Below are positions 1 through 8,185 of a DNA stretch of 64,000 nt, piece by piece. The stretch comes from Roseomonas sp. E05 (GTDB taxonomy: Bacteria > Pseudomonadota > Alphaproteobacteria > Acetobacterales > Acetobacteraceae): assembly GCF_030063475.1 (NCBI RefSeq), contig NZ_JASIRT010000002.1, positions 62,001 through 126,000 of the forward strand, written 5' to 3'. The position numbers and the translations under genes are program-made. Under the pieces are notes generated by a model. The model made no database searches and was not told where the DNA came from. It saw nothing but the letters and a program-made list of their open reading frames with translations. Every line of letters begins with the position of its first letter. The stretch's first letter is position 1.

Positions 1-945
1 GGCGCCGGGGGGCAGGGCGGCCTGCAGGGCGGGGAGGGCGGCCTTCACCCCGTCCACCACGTCCACCGTATTGGCGTCCGGCTGGCGCTGCACCGCCAGG
101 GTCAGGCCACGGGTGCCGTTCATCCAGGCGGCGAGGCGGTTGTTCTCCACCCCGTCCACCACCTTGGCGACGTCCTGCACCCGGATCGGCACGTTGTTGC
201 GGCCGCCGATGATCAGCCGGCCGAACTCGTGCGCGTCCTGCAACTGGTCGTTGGCGCGCAGCGTGAGCTGCTGGCGGGGGCCGTTCAGCGTGCCGACGGG
301 GGTATTGCTGTTGGCCGCCGCGATGGCGCGCTGCGCCTCGTCGAAGCCGAGGCCCAGGGCGGCCAGCCGGTCCGGGTCGAGCTGCACCCGGACGGCGTAT
401 TTCTGCTCGCCATAGGTGATCACCTGCGCCACGCCGGGGATGCGCGAGAGGGCAGGGGAGATCAGCACCGCCGCCACCTCGTTGAGGCGGTAGAGCGGCA
501 CGTCGCCGCCGCGCAGGTTCAGCAGCACGACCGGCGCGTCGGCCGGGTTGGACTTCCGGAAGGAGGGTGGGGTGGTCATCTCCTGCGGCAGCCGGCGCTG
601 CGCGCGGGAGAGGGCGGACTGCACGTCCAGCGCCGCCGCGTCGATGTCCCGGCCGAGCACGAACTGCAGCGTGATCTGCGTGGTGCCCTGGCCGCTGGTG
701 GAGGACATCTGATCGATGCCGGCGATGGTGGAGAACTCGCGCTCCAGCGGCAGCGCCACCGAGTTCGCCATGGTCTCCGGGCTGGCGCCGGGAAGCTGGG
801 CGGAGACGCTGATGACCGGGAAGTCCACCCTTGGGATGGCCGCCACGGGAAGCTGGAAATAGGCCACGATGCCGGCCAGGACGGCGGCGGCGGCCAGCAG
901 CCCGGTCATCACCGGGCGGCGGATGCAAAGCTCGGAGAGGTGCAT
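1..945 (-). CDS. RND efflux permease (AcrB/MdtB-like), N-terminal part
   Basis: Inner-membrane proton-antiport pump subunit of a tripartite multidrug or solvent efflux system. Reading leftwards from the ATG at 945, the frame stays open to the window edge (315 codons), so roughly the first third of a protein of about 1,030 residues is present. The N-terminus MHLSELCIRRPVMTGLL followed by a hydrophobic stretch is the typical first transmembrane helix. Further on are the porter-domain motifs PGASPETMANSVALPLE and a run ending FVLGRDIDAAALDVQSAL, both characteristic of the HAE1 family. A GAGGAG Shine-Dalgarno sits about 9 nt before the ATG. It begins 13 nt after the adaptor gene stop, so the two form one operon. 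Substrate cannot be told. The family call is secure; only the C-terminal part is missing. Confidence 0.93.
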   Translation of the reverse strand, partial: MHLSELCIRRPVMTGLLAAAAVLAGIVAYFQLPVAAIPRVDFPVISVSAQLPGASPETMANSVALPLEREFSTIAGIDQMSSTSGQGTTQITLQFVLGRDIDAAALDVQSALSRAQRRLPQEMTTPPSFRKSNPADAPVVLLNLRGGDVPLYRLNEVAAVLISPALSRIPGVAQVITYGEQKYAVRVQLDPDRLAALGLGFDEAQRAIAAANSNTPVGTLNGPRQQLTLRANDQLQDAHEFGRLIIGGRNNVPIRVQDVAKVVDGVENNRLAAWMNGTRGLTLAVQRQPDANTVDVVDGVKAALPALQAALPPGA

Positions 946-958
946 CGCGGCGGGCTCC

Positions 959-2098
959 TCAGCTCTGCCGGTCGGGCGCGGCAGGGCGGCCCGGGCGTTC
1001 GGCCACCCGCGTGCCGTCGGTGAGGAGCTGCGTGCCCTCGATCACCACCTTCTCGCCGGCGGCGATCTCGGCCTGCAGCACGGCGCGGCCGGAGACCACG
1101 CGCTCCAGCTTCACCGGGCGCCGCCGGGCGCGGCCCTCGCCATCCACGACATAGACGAAGCGGCTGCCCTCGCTGCCGGTCTGCACCGCCTGCACGGGCA
1201 CGCTGAGGGCGTCGGGCTCGACGCGCGGCACTAGCACCACGTTGACATACTGGCCGGGCCAGAGATGGCCCTCGGGATTGGCGAAGCGGGCCTTGAGCTG
1301 GATGGTGCCGGAGGTGGTGTCCACCTGGCTGTCCACGAAGACGAGCTTGCCACGTACCGGCGCGTGCCGGTCGCCGGGCGGGTGGGCGGCGACCTCCGGC
1401 TGGCCGGTCTGCATGGCGGCCTGGATCTCCGGTAGCCAGCGCTCGGGGACGGCGAACTGCACCTGAATCGGGTCGGTCTGGGTGATGGTGGCGAGCGGGC
1501 TGCTATCCCCCGCGCGCACCAGATTGCCCTCCTTGGCGGGCAGGGCGCCGAGGCGGCCGTCGATCTCGGCACGGATGGTGGCGTAGTCCAGCGTCAGCCG
1601 GGTCTGGGCGACCAGCGCCTCCATGGCGCGGACGGTGGCCTCGCTGGCGGCGGCGTCGGCCTGGGCCTGCTCCAGCCGCTGAGCGGCCGCGAAGCCCTCG
1701 CCCCGCAGGGCCGAATAACGGGTGGCATCCTGCCGCGCCCGTAGCGCGAGCGCCCGCTCGCGGGCGAGTTGCGCCTCCTGCTGGGCAAGCTGCGCCTCGG
1801 CCATGCGGGCGTCGAGAGTGAACAGGACCTGGCCGCGCTGCACCCGCTGCCCCTCGGCCACATGCACCTCGCGGATCTGCCCCTCCACCCGGCTGCGGAC
1901 GGAAACCGAAGCCTCGGCGACCACATTGCCGTTGGCGGTGATCTCCACCGGAAGAGGGCCGCGCTGGGCGGGGCTGACGACAACGGGGACCGCAGGCGCC
2001 CCGGCATTCTGCGCCCTGGCAGGGGCGGAATGCAGCGAGAGGCCAAGGGCGGCGCAGAGCGCGCCCGCCAGCAGGGGGAGATGCGAACGCGATGCCAT
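959..2098 (-). CDS. RND efflux periplasmic adaptor (HlyD/MFP family)
   Basis: Membrane fusion protein that links the RND permease encoded immediately downstream to an outer-membrane channel. 379 residues, the usual length. Residues 1-30 are a Sec signal peptide ending ARA-Q. A biotinyl-lipoyl-like half motif (EGQIREVHVAEGQRVQRGQVLF) and an alpha-helical hairpin rich in Ala/Gln/Glu follow, then beta-barrel and membrane-proximal domains (PVRGKLVFVDSQVDTTSGT, a family hallmark). The frame is open further upstream to 2203, but the ATG at 2098 places the signal peptide at the true N-terminus. The operon shows no outer-membrane factor or regulator on this side. Confidence 0.92.
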   Translation of the reverse strand: MASRSHLPLLAGALCAALGLSLHSAPARAQNAGAPAVPVVVSPAQRGPLPVEITANGNVVAEASVSVRSRVEGQIREVHVAEGQRVQRGQVLFTLDARMAEAQLAQQEAQLARERALALRARQDATRYSALRGEGFAAAQRLEQAQADAAASEATVRAMEALVAQTRLTLDYATIRAEIDGRLGALPAKEGNLVRAGDSSPLATITQTDPIQVQFAVPERWLPEIQAAMQTGQPEVAAHPPGDRHAPVRGKLVFVDSQVDTTSGTIQLKARFANPEGHLWPGQYVNVVLVPRVEPDALSVPVQAVQTGSEGSRFVYVVDGEGRARRRPVKLERVVSGRAVLQAEIAAGEKVVIEGTQLLTDGTRVAERPGRPAAPDRQS

Positions 2099-2258
2099 CG
2101 TGATGTCCCGAGTCAGGGGGCGCTCAGTCCCGCTTAATGCGGCACCGCATGATGGCATAGGCGACGTTACGCTGTGTTGCTTTTCTCTTCCTGCGCCGAT
2201 CATCTGCGCGGCGGCCCGGGGAAGGAAGCCCGTTTCCTCCGCGCCTCGGCGGGGCCGC

Positions 2259-2283
2259 GTGCAAAGCTTCGCGAGCTTTCCAC
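2259..2283. promoter_or_regulatory. Inverted repeat upstream of the RND efflux operon
   Basis: AAAGCT-TCGCG-AGCTTT (2263-2279) is a perfect 6-bp inverted repeat. The flanking GTG/CAC extends it to 9 pairs with one mismatch. It lies in the 300-bp gap (2099-2398) between rpsU and the efflux adaptor, both of which read leftwards. The gap holds no convincing gene. The repeat could be an operator for an unlinked TetR-type regulator of the efflux genes or a weak terminator for rpsU; it has no T-run. A GCCCCG-ATGC-CGGGGC hairpin at 2361-2376 lies closer to the rpsU stop and is the likelier rpsU terminator. Confidence 0.35.
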
Positions 2284-2398
2284 CAGAACAAGAAAACCGC
2301 GACAGGCGAGCCGAATTGCCCGCCGCGCGGTTATCACTGGCCTTCGCCTGCCCCGCGGGCGCCCCGATGCCGGGGCGGCCGCGCCGGGCAAGGGGCGA

Positions 2399-2602
2399 TC
2401 AGAAGCCTTCGCGCTCCAGCCGCTTGCGCTCGACCTTGCGGGCGCGGCGGACAGCCTCGGCGGCCTCGCGGGCGCGGCGCTCAGAGGGCTTCTCGTAGTG
2501 GCGGCGCAGCTTCATCTCGCGAAACACACCTTCGCGCTGCAGCTTCTTCTTGAGGGCCTTGAGGGCCTGATCGATGTTGTTATCCCGAACGACGACCTGC
2601 AC
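2399..2602 (-). CDS. rpsU: 30S ribosomal protein S21
   Basis: Small-subunit ribosomal protein needed for efficient translation initiation. 67 residues, the normal alphaproteobacterial size. It starts [20 protein letters not shown], the highly conserved S21 N-terminus, and has a strongly basic C-terminal tail rich in Arg/Lys/Glu. The start is GTG at 2602, preceded by AGAGGAG about 10 nt upstream; the longer open frame to 3202 is only overlap with the opposite strand. It is divergent from def across 192 bp. Confidence 0.97.
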   Translation of the reverse strand: MQVVVRDNNIDQALKALKKKLQREGVFREMKLRRHYEKPSERRAREAAEAVRRARKVERKRLEREGF

Positions 2603-2794
2603 GCTGTGCGGTCTCCTCTTTGAGCCAGGGCCTGAAAGCCGGGTGATTGGGGACGCAAAAACGCAAAGCGCCGGCAGACGCCGGTGCCTCCTGCAAGGAG
2701 CGCAGCGAATAACACGCCTTCGCGCCGGATTGGAAGCCCTTCCACGCGCCCTTCCGGCAACCAAATGTGAGGCTTCCTGCCACGGAGACGGCGC

Positions 2795-3331
2795 ATGGCC
2801 ATTCTGAAGATCGCCCGCATGGGTCACCCTGTCCTCCTGCAGGTCGCTGAGCCGGTGGCCGACCCCACCGCGCCGGAAATCCAGGACCTGCTTGAAAACA
2901 TGGCTGAAACCATGCTCGACGCCTCGGGCCTTGGCCTGGCGGCGCCGCAGGTGCACGTGCCGCTGCGCATCTTCGTCTGGCGCAACGGCGACGATGTGGC
3001 GGCGCTGATCAACCCCGAAATCGAGCTGCTGACCGCGGCCGACCAGCGCGGCTGGGAGGGCTGCCTCTCGATTCCCGGCCTGCGGGGCAATGTGGAGCGT
3101 GCCGCCCGCGTCGGCTTCCGCGGCCTGGATGCCGAGGGCCGCGCGGTCGAAGGCGAGGCGGAGGGCATGCTGGCCCGCGTCATGCAGCACGAGTTCGATC
3201 ACCTGAACGGCATCCTCTATCCGACTCGGATGAGCGATCTTTCCCTGTTCGGCTTCACTGATGAGTTGGCCCGCGCCGCTGCGGCCGCGCAGCAGCAGCA
3301 GCAGCAGCAGCAGGCGGAGCCGCCCCGATGA
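2795..3331 (+). CDS. def: Peptide deformylase
   Basis: Removes the N-formyl group from nascent proteins using an Fe2+ or Zn2+ centre. All three family motifs are present: GLGLAAPQ (residues 45-52), EGCLS (88-92, with metal ligand Cys90) and HEFDH (132-136, with ligands His132 and His136 and catalytic Glu133). The 178 residues match the usual length. The C-terminus ends in eight consecutive glutamines encoded by a pure CAG run at 3290-3313, which is unusual in a bacterial housekeeping enzyme and lies beyond the catalytic fold. The last four bases overlap the next gene's start (ATGA), so the two are translationally coupled. Confidence 0.97.
   Translation: MAILKIARMGHPVLLQVAEPVADPTAPEIQDLLENMAETMLDASGLGLAAPQVHVPLRIFVWRNGDDVAALINPEIELLTAADQRGWEGCLSIPGLRGNVERAARVGFRGLDAEGRAVEGEAEGMLARVMQHEFDHLNGILYPTRMSDLSLFGFTDELARAAAAAQQQQQQQQAEPPR
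3290..3313 (+). repeat. (CAG)8 trinucleotide repeat in the def 3' end
   Basis: Eight uninterrupted CAG codons encode Gln8 near the C-terminus of peptide deformylase. A pure repeat of one codon is slippage-prone; gains or losses keep the frame and change only tail length. Confidence 0.9.
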
Positions 3332-3912
3332 GCCTGGAGCGCAGCGCCGAGCGCGATGCTGCCCTGCGCGCCATGCTGCCGCAGGTGCCGCGCCTCGGCT
3401 GGAGTGCTGAGGCGCTGCGTGCCGGACTCGCCGCCCGTGGCGGCAACCCGGATTCGGCCGACTGGCTCTTCCCGCGCGGGCCGCTCGGCATGGTCGAGGC
3501 CTGGTGCGACCTGGCCGACCGCGACATGGTGGCGGAAGCGGCCGGCGCCGGACTCGACGACATGCGGATCCCCGCGCGCATCCGAACGCTCATCGCCATC
3601 CGGCTGCGCCAGCAGGCGCCGCACAAGGAGGCGGTGCGCCGTGCCCTGGCGCTGCTGGCTCTGCCCTGGAATCTGGGCGCCGCCAGCCGCGCCACCGCCC
3701 GCACGGTGGACGCCATGTGGCAGGCCGCCGGCGACAGCTCGGCCGACGTCTCCTTCTACACCCGGCGCGCCACCCTGGCCGGGATCTATGCCGCCACGCT
3801 GGGCTTCTGGCTGCAGGACCCGGATTCCGAGGCCGCCCCGACCCTCGCCTTCCTCGATCGCCGACTCGGCGAACTGGGCCGTCTGCAGCGCTGCCGGCGC
3901 AAGGCGGCCTGA
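3328..3912 (+). CDS. COQ9 family ubiquinone biosynthesis protein
   Basis: 194-residue all-helical protein of the COQ9 family. In mitochondria COQ9 binds lipids and supports the COQ7 hydroxylase in ubiquinone synthesis; alphaproteobacterial homologues are presumed to act similarly. The family pattern is visible: a TetR-like N-terminal helical region, the conserved [32 protein letters not shown] segment in mid-protein, and the [25 protein letters not shown] stretch. It overlaps def by ATGA. A def-COQ9 pairing supports an alphaproteobacterial origin. No other coq gene is in the window. Confidence 0.88.
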   Translation: MSLERSAERDAALRAMLPQVPRLGWSAEALRAGLAARGGNPDSADWLFPRGPLGMVEAWCDLADRDMVAEAAGAGLDDMRIPARIRTLIAIRLRQQAPHKEAVRRALALLALPWNLGAASRATARTVDAMWQAAGDSSADVSFYTRRATLAGIYAATLGFWLQDPDSEAAPTLAFLDRRLGELGRLQRCRRKAA

Positions 3913-3998
3913 GCGCCCCGGGGGTTGGGAAGGGGCAGAAAAGCGGTGGACAATCCGCCCGGGGCGCGGCACAGGCCGCTCACCCCGGCCTTTTCTGC
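3913..3998 (+). promoter_or_regulatory. purE leader with terminator hairpin and competing inverted repeats
   Basis: Three pairings lie between the COQ9 stop and purE. (1) GCGCCCCGGG at 3913-3922 pairs with CCCGGGGCGC at 3958-3967. (2) AGGCCG (3973-3978), a 7-nt loop and CGGCCT (3986-3991) are followed by TTT, an intrinsic-terminator shape. (3) GCAGAAAAG at 3935-3943 pairs with CTTTTCTGC at 3990-3998, which covers the 3' arm end and T-run of hairpin 2. Pairings 2 and 3 share bases, so only one can form. The terminator ends about 20 nt before the purE start. Either it terminates def-coq9 or it is an attenuator. Confidence 0.45.
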
Positions 3999-4013
3999 TG
4001 CAGGATCCCGCGC

Positions 4014-4508
4014 GTGACCGAAACCGAATCCGCGCCGCTCGTCGGCATCATCATGGGCAGCCGCTCGGACTGGGAGACGATGCGCCACGCGGCGGAGACG
4101 CTCGCCCGCCTCGGCATCCCGCACGAAACCCGGGTGGTCTCGGCGCACCGCACGCCGCAGCGTCTCTATGACTATGCGCAGGCCGCCGCCGGGCGTGGCC
4201 TGCGCGCCATCATCGCCGGGGCAGGGGGCGCGGCGCATCTGCCCGGCATGGCCGCGGCCATGACCCGCCTGCCGGTGCTCGGCGTGCCGGTCGAGAGCCA
4301 TGCGCTGAAGGGGATGGACAGCCTGCTCTCCATTGTCCAGATGCCGGCCGGCGTGCCGGTGGGCACGCTCGCCATCGGCCGGGCCGGGGCGGTGAACGCC
4401 GCGCTCTTCGCGGCCGCTATGCTGGCCACCACCGACCCCGCCCTGGCCGGGCGGCTGGAGGCCTTCCGGGCCGAGCAGACCGCCTCTGTCGCGGAGGCGC
4501 CGGAATGA
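4014..4508 (+). CDS. purE: N5-carboxyaminoimidazole ribonucleotide mutase
   Basis: Converts N5-CAIR to CAIR in de novo purine synthesis. 164 residues. The class I PurE signature GSRSDW (residues 15-20) and the catalytic SAHRTP (His45) are present, followed by the [11 protein letters not shown] loop and the [21 protein letters not shown] stretch, which is nearly invariant in the family. The start is GTG at 4014, with AGGA 8 nt upstream; the frame is open far upstream (to 3504) inside the COQ9 gene, but there is no homology there. It overlaps purK by ATGA. See the leader feature for possible attenuation. Confidence 0.96.
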   Translation: MTETESAPLVGIIMGSRSDWETMRHAAETLARLGIPHETRVVSAHRTPQRLYDYAQAAAGRGLRAIIAGAGGAAHLPGMAAAMTRLPVLGVPVESHALKGMDSLLSIVQMPAGVPVGTLAIGRAGAVNAALFAAAMLATTDPALAGRLEAFRAEQTASVAEAPE

Positions 4509-5659
4509 GCGAGGCCAGCACCGCCGGCCGCTTCCCGCTGCCGCCAAACGCCACGATCGGCATCCTCGGCGGCGGGCAGCTTGGCCGCATGTCCGCCCTG
4601 GCGGCGGCGGAACTCGGCTACCGCTGTCACGTCTATGCGCCGGATGCGGATTCGCCGGGCATGCAGGTTTCCGCCGCGCAGACCGTCGCCTCTTATGAGG
4701 ACGCCGCTGCCCTGGCCGCTTTCGCCGGGGCAGTGGACGTGGTGACCTTCGAGTTCGAGAACGTGCCGGCCGCCACGCTGGAGGTGCTCGCGCCACTGGT
4801 GCCCTGCCGGCCCGGCCGCAAGGCGCTGGCGATCTGCCAGGACCGGCTGCAGGAAAAGCGTTTCCTTGCCCAAGCCGGGGTTCCCGTCGCGCCCTGGCGC
4901 GCGGTGGAGAGCCTGGAAGAGCTGGAATCGGCCATTGCCGGGATCGGCCTCCCCGCCGTGCTCAAGACCACCCGGCTCGGCTATGATGGCCGCGGCCAGG
5001 CGGTGCTGCGCGCGCCGGAGGAAGCCGCCGCCGCCTTCGCCCGGCTGGAGCCGAAGCCGCTGATCCTGGAGGCCTTCGTGCCCTTCACCCAGGAAATCTC
5101 GGCGGTGGCCGCGCGCGGCGCAGATGGCGCCACGGCGGTTTATGACGCGGTGGAAAACCGGCATCACCACCACATCCTTGACCTCTCCTTCGCTCCCGCC
5201 CGTGTGCCGGAGGCGGTGGCGGCGGCCGCCCGAAGCCACGCCGCCCGCGTGGCGGCCGAGCTGGAACTGATCGGCGTGCTGGCGGTGGAGTTCTTCCTGC
5301 TGCCGGACGGCACCCTGCTGGGCAACGAAATCGCGCCGCGTCCCCACAATTCCGGGCACTGGACGATGGATGCCTGCCAGTCCAGCCAGTTTCACCAGCA
5401 TGTCCGCGCGGTGGCGGGTCTGCCGCTGGGGGGTACGGAGCGGCATTCCGACGCGGTGATGCGCAATCTCGTCGGCCCTGGGGGGATGGCCCTGCTGCCG
5501 GACCTCCTGGCGGATCCCGCCACGTCCGTGCATCTTTATGGCAAGGCCGCCGCCCGCCCGGGGCGCAAGATGGGGCATGCCAACCACCTTCTACCCCGGG
5601 GTGCGCTGGGCGGGCCCGAAGCGCTGGCGATGCTCACGAGATTGCGAGTAACGCCTTGA
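4505..5659 (+). CDS. purK: 5-(carboxyamino)imidazole ribonucleotide synthase
   Basis: ATP-grasp enzyme that makes N5-CAIR from AIR, bicarbonate and ATP, the substrate for the PurE encoded just upstream. 384 residues, a normal size. The N-terminal Rossmann-like motif [11 protein letters not shown] starts at about residue 19. The ATP-grasp core includes [19 protein letters not shown], and the Mg-binding segment includes [19 protein letters not shown]. Coupled to purE through ATGA. The 3' flank contains a TGTGGC/GCCACA inverted repeat. Confidence 0.96.
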   Translation: MSEASTAGRFPLPPNATIGILGGGQLGRMSALAAAELGYRCHVYAPDADSPGMQVSAAQTVASYEDAAALAAFAGAVDVVTFEFENVPAATLEVLAPLVPCRPGRKALAICQDRLQEKRFLAQAGVPVAPWRAVESLEELESAIAGIGLPAVLKTTRLGYDGRGQAVLRAPEEAAAAFARLEPKPLILEAFVPFTQEISAVAARGADGATAVYDAVENRHHHHILDLSFAPARVPEAVAAAARSHAARVAAELELIGVLAVEFFLLPDGTLLGNEIAPRPHNSGHWTMDACQSSQFHQHVRAVAGLPLGGTERHSDAVMRNLVGPGGMALLPDLLADPATSVHLYGKAAARPGRKMGHANHLLPRGALGGPEALAMLTRLRVTP

Positions 5660-5666
5660 AAACAAC

Positions 5667-5690
5667 TGTGGCGCGCATGCCACATGTGGC
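5667..5690. promoter_or_regulatory. Tandem TGTGGC inverted repeats upstream of the OmpA-type gene
   Basis: TGTGGC-GCGCAT-GCCACA is immediately followed by TGTGGC, so the central GCCACA can pair with either flank (GCCACATGTGGC is itself a 12-bp palindrome). It begins 8 bp after the purK stop and lies 138 bp before the OmpA start. No T-run follows, so it may be an operator rather than a terminator. The role is unknown. Confidence 0.3.
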
Positions 5691-5827
5691 AGAAATCACA
5701 GCAGCACATACTGCGCTATTTCCTTTGGAGTGCTACATCGTCTGTACGCGGCGCCCGGACTCGAAGGCTCGACTTCTTCGTGACCAAGCGCAGCGAGCAT
5801 GCCTCTGAAGGATCGAGGAGAATTCTA

Positions 5828-6943
5828 ATGAGCCTCAAGAAGGCGCTTCTGGCCGCGACCGTTCTGGCGCTGCCGCTCGCGGCTCAGGCGCAGCCTGTCA
5901 CGGGCGTGTATGTCGGTGCCGGCGCCGGCTACAACTATCTCCAGAATGGCAAGATCACGGCCCCTGACGACCGCGATTTTGACGTCGGCAGCGACGATGA
6001 CACCGTTCTCGGCGAGATCGAGTTCGAGCATGGCTTCGGTGGCGTGGTGAGCCTCGGCTGGGGTTTCGGCAACGGTCTGCGTGCTGAAATCGAGGGCAAC
6101 TACCGCCAGAACGACGTGGACACCATCTCGGCCGGCGGCACGCTGCCCGGGATCGGCGGCACGGCCCGCACCTATGGCGCGATGGTGAACGCGCTGTATG
6201 ACTTCAACCTCGGCCTGCCGGTCGTTCCCTATGTGGGCGCTGGCGTCGGCTATGCCTGGACGGACTATGACACCGTCCGCAGCCGCTTCACGCCGGGCAA
6301 TGCCAACGTCAACAGCGTGACGATCGACGACGAGAACGGCCAGTTCGCCTTCCAGGGCATCGCCGGCCTCGCCTTCCCGATCTCCGCCGTGCCGGGCCTG
6401 GCGCTGACTGCCGAATACCGCTTCTTCGGCACGCTGGAGCCGGAGATGACCGTGGTCACCCGCGGTCCGACCGGCGTCGCGACCAGCTCGAAGGTTGATA
6501 CGGAGAACTACAACCACTCCGTCTTCGTGGGCCTGCGCTACGCCTTCAACCAGCCGACCCCGCCGGCCCCGGTGCCGGTCGTGGCCCCGGCTCCGGCCGC
6601 CGCCCCGGCTCCGGCCCGCACCTACCTGGTGTTCTTCGACTTCGACCGCGCCGACCTGACGGACCGTGCCCGCCAGATCATCGCCGAGGCCGCGCAGAAC
6701 TCCGGCCGCGTGCAGAGCACCCGTATCGAGGTGGCCGGCCACGCCGACCGCGCCGGTACGCCGCAGTACAACCAGCGCCTGTCCCAGCGCCGCGCCGACG
6801 CGGTCGCCGCCGAGCTGGTCCGCCTGGGCGTGAGCCGCTCCGCCATCACCGTGCAGGCCTTCGGCGAGAGCCGCCCGCTGGTGCCGACGGCCGACGGCGT
6901 GCGCGAGCCGCAGAACCGCCGCGTCGAGATCGTGCTGCGCTAA
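5828..6943 (+). CDS. OmpA-type outer membrane beta-barrel protein
   Basis: 371-residue outer membrane protein. Residues 1-21 form a Sec signal peptide ending AQA. A predicted 8-stranded barrel of about 210 residues follows (alternating Gly/aromatic strands such as GVYVGAGAGYNYL; last strand SVFVGLRYAFN). A Pro/Ala hinge (PAPVPVVAPAPAAAPAPA) leads to a C-terminal peptidoglycan-binding OmpA domain with EVAGHADRAGTPQYNQRLS and NRRVEIVLR. The ATG at 5828 is preceded by GAGGAGAATT, a strong ribosome site, and gives the signal peptide; the upstream open frame from 5684 is rejected. It probably anchors the envelope to peptidoglycan and is likely abundant. Confidence 0.94.
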   Translation: MSLKKALLAATVLALPLAAQAQPVTGVYVGAGAGYNYLQNGKITAPDDRDFDVGSDDDTVLGEIEFEHGFGGVVSLGWGFGNGLRAEIEGNYRQNDVDTISAGGTLPGIGGTARTYGAMVNALYDFNLGLPVVPYVGAGVGYAWTDYDTVRSRFTPGNANVNSVTIDDENGQFAFQGIAGLAFPISAVPGLALTAEYRFFGTLEPEMTVVTRGPTGVATSSKVDTENYNHSVFVGLRYAFNQPTPPAPVPVVAPAPAAAPAPARTYLVFFDFDRADLTDRARQIIAEAAQNSGRVQSTRIEVAGHADRAGTPQYNQRLSQRRADAVAAELVRLGVSRSAITVQAFGESRPLVPTADGVREPQNRRVEIVLR

Positions 6944-6971
6944 GCAGCACGGGCTTTCGGCCGGAAATGGG

Positions 6972-6995
6972 AAGGGGCGCCGCGAGGCGCCCCTT
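6972..6995 (+). terminator. Rho-independent terminator after the OmpA-type gene
   Basis: A perfect 10-bp stem AAGGGGCGCC / GGCGCCCCTT with a GCGA tetraloop, starting 28 nt after the stop and followed by the T-containing stretch CTGCTTT. Confidence 0.75.
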
Positions 6996-7067
6996 CTGCT
7001 TTCAGCCCTCCCCTGCTTCCGCCGGGCGGTGCGCTGGCGGGCCGCCCGGCGGCCCGCGATCTGTCCT

Positions 7068-7319
7068 TCAGGCGATGATGTCAGGCAGCAGCCGGCTCTC
7101 CAGCCAGGCGATCTCGTCCTTCAACTTCAGTTTGCGCTTCTTCAGCCGTTGCAGCTGAAGCTGGTCCAGCAACGAGCCTTCCATGTGCGCGATCACGGTA
7201 TCCAGATCACGGTGCTCACTGCGGAGCTCGTGCAGGCGGCGGAGCAGGCTGTCTCGGTCGGCCAGGATGGGCCTCATGGGTTGGTCGGTTTGAGTCGCAT
7301 CTGAACGCGAAAGCGCCAT
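7068..7319 (-). CDS. DUF465 (YdcH-like) small coiled-coil protein
   Basis: 83-residue basic helical protein. The core RDSLLRRLHELRSEHRDLDTVIAHMEGSLLDQLQLQRLKKRKLKLKDEIAWLESRL matches the DUF465/YdcH family: an acidic-basic heptad helix, then the LKKRKLKLKDEI signature. The biochemical role of the family is unknown. The start is uncertain: ATG 7319 is used, but ATG 7277 (69 residues, MRPILADRD) is equally close to the family length, and neither has a strong ribosome site. A second DUF465 gene starts divergently at 7497, so the 177-bp gap probably holds both promoters. Confidence 0.78.
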   Translation of the reverse strand: MALSRSDATQTDQPMRPILADRDSLLRRLHELRSEHRDLDTVIAHMEGSLLDQLQLQRLKKRKLKLKDEIAWLESRLLPDIIA

Positions 7320-7496
7320 ATCATGCCAGGGCGTGGTCGCACAGCATGCTCTGATCATCCGGCTCGTTCCGGTTGCGGCCGGGACAGAGAAGGAGAGGAT
7401 CAGGGTTGCCGGCCCCGCTCCGCGCGGAACGGCTCGGCCGCCTCGCAGGCCGGCTTCGTCCCGCGGGACCGCAACCTATCGGAGGATAGCGCGTCG

Positions 7497-7667
7497 ATGA
7501 TGCAACAGCCCCGCCTGCGCAGCCTGCAGCAACGACATGCGACACTGGAGCGGCAGATCGCCAATGAAGGCGCACGGCCGCAGCCCGATACTGGCGCCCT
7601 CGGCCGACTCAAACGCGCCAAGCTGCGGGTCAAGGACGAGATGGAGAGGCTGCGCACCGGCCGCTGA
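7497..7667 (+). CDS. DUF465 (YdcH-like) small protein, short paralogue
   Basis: 56 residues. The sequence RLRSLQQRHATLERQIANEGARPQPDTGALGRLKRAKLRVKDEMERLR shows the same two-helix layout and the LKRAKLRVKDEM signature of DUF465, but it is shorter at the N-terminus than the neighbouring paralogue at 7068-7319. It starts at a double ATG (7497/7500) with GGAGG about 10 nt upstream. The same-strand reading frame is open back to 7323, but the upstream part has no family similarity. Role unknown; pairing of two small coiled-coil paralogues hints at heterodimers (inference). Confidence 0.75.
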   Translation: MMQQPRLRSLQQRHATLERQIANEGARPQPDTGALGRLKRAKLRVKDEMERLRTGR

Positions 7668-7688
7668 TTCGCACCGCGCCCGCCCCGC

Positions 7689-7715
7689 GCCCCCATGGCC
7701 TCGCGCCATGGGGGC
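7689..7715 (+). terminator. Hairpin terminator after the short DUF465 gene
   Basis: A perfect 11-bp stem GCCCCCATGGC / GCCATGGGGGC with loop CTCGC, 22 nt past the stop. There is no long T-run after it. Confidence 0.55.
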
Positions 7716-7864
7716 GTTCGCATTCCGGAGGGCTGTCACGCATGCGTGAAAAACATTTGCGCCCTGGCGCCGGAGCGCGCAGAAGGCCGCGAGGGCGCTC
7801 CGCGCCGGGAAGCACGGCTGGGACGGCTTCCCCATGATTCACCAGGAAGGAGCTTTGGCGCCGT

Positions 7865-8119
7865 ATGGATGCCTCTGATATCGCGCGCGTGCAGACCTAT
7901 CTGCGCCGCCTCTTCGGGACCGACCGCATCAGCCTCGTGCGCCCTGCGCGGCCGGGCCTTTCGGTGGAGCTGGCGGTGGAGGATGAGGTGATCGGCACAG
8001 TGCACCGCGACACGGATGAGGGGGAGGTGTCCTATGCGGTGCACCTGACGATCCTTGAAGAGGATCTGCCTCCCGCCCCCAAGGCGGCAGCCGCGGCGCC
8101 GGGCCGCCGCCGCATGTGA
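7865..8119 (+). CDS. DUF3126 family protein
   Basis: 84-residue cytosolic protein. MDASDIARVQTYLRRLFGTDRISLVRPARPGLSVELAVEDEVIGTVHRDTDEGEVSYAVHLTILEEDL is the near full-length DUF3126 domain, a small alphaproteobacterial family of unknown function; the last 20 residues are an Ala/Pro/Arg tail. The start ATG at 7865 has AAGGAG about 12 nt upstream. It is convergent with trcR, with a shared bidirectional hairpin between them. Confidence 0.85.
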   Translation: MDASDIARVQTYLRRLFGTDRISLVRPARPGLSVELAVEDEVIGTVHRDTDEGEVSYAVHLTILEEDLPPAPKAAAAAPGRRRM

Positions 8120-8122
8120 ACC

Positions 8123-8146
8123 GGGGAGGGGCCAAGGCCCCTTCCC
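8123..8146. terminator. Bidirectional terminator between DUF3126 and trcR
   Basis: GGGGAGGGGCC-AA-GGCCCCTTCCC is an 11-pair stem with one G-T wobble, placed between two convergent genes. Confidence 0.6.
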
Positions 8147-8185
8147 GCAACCGGGCAGCCGCCGGAGCGGCCGCCCGCCAGAACC

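Noticed and set aside
2099-2203. N-terminal extension of the RND adaptor
   Set aside because: It would place 35 extra residues before a clear signal peptide.
6972-6995. Palindrome as an attachment or recombination site
   Set aside because: Position right after the OmpA stop with a GNRA-type loop fits a terminator better; no integrase nearby.
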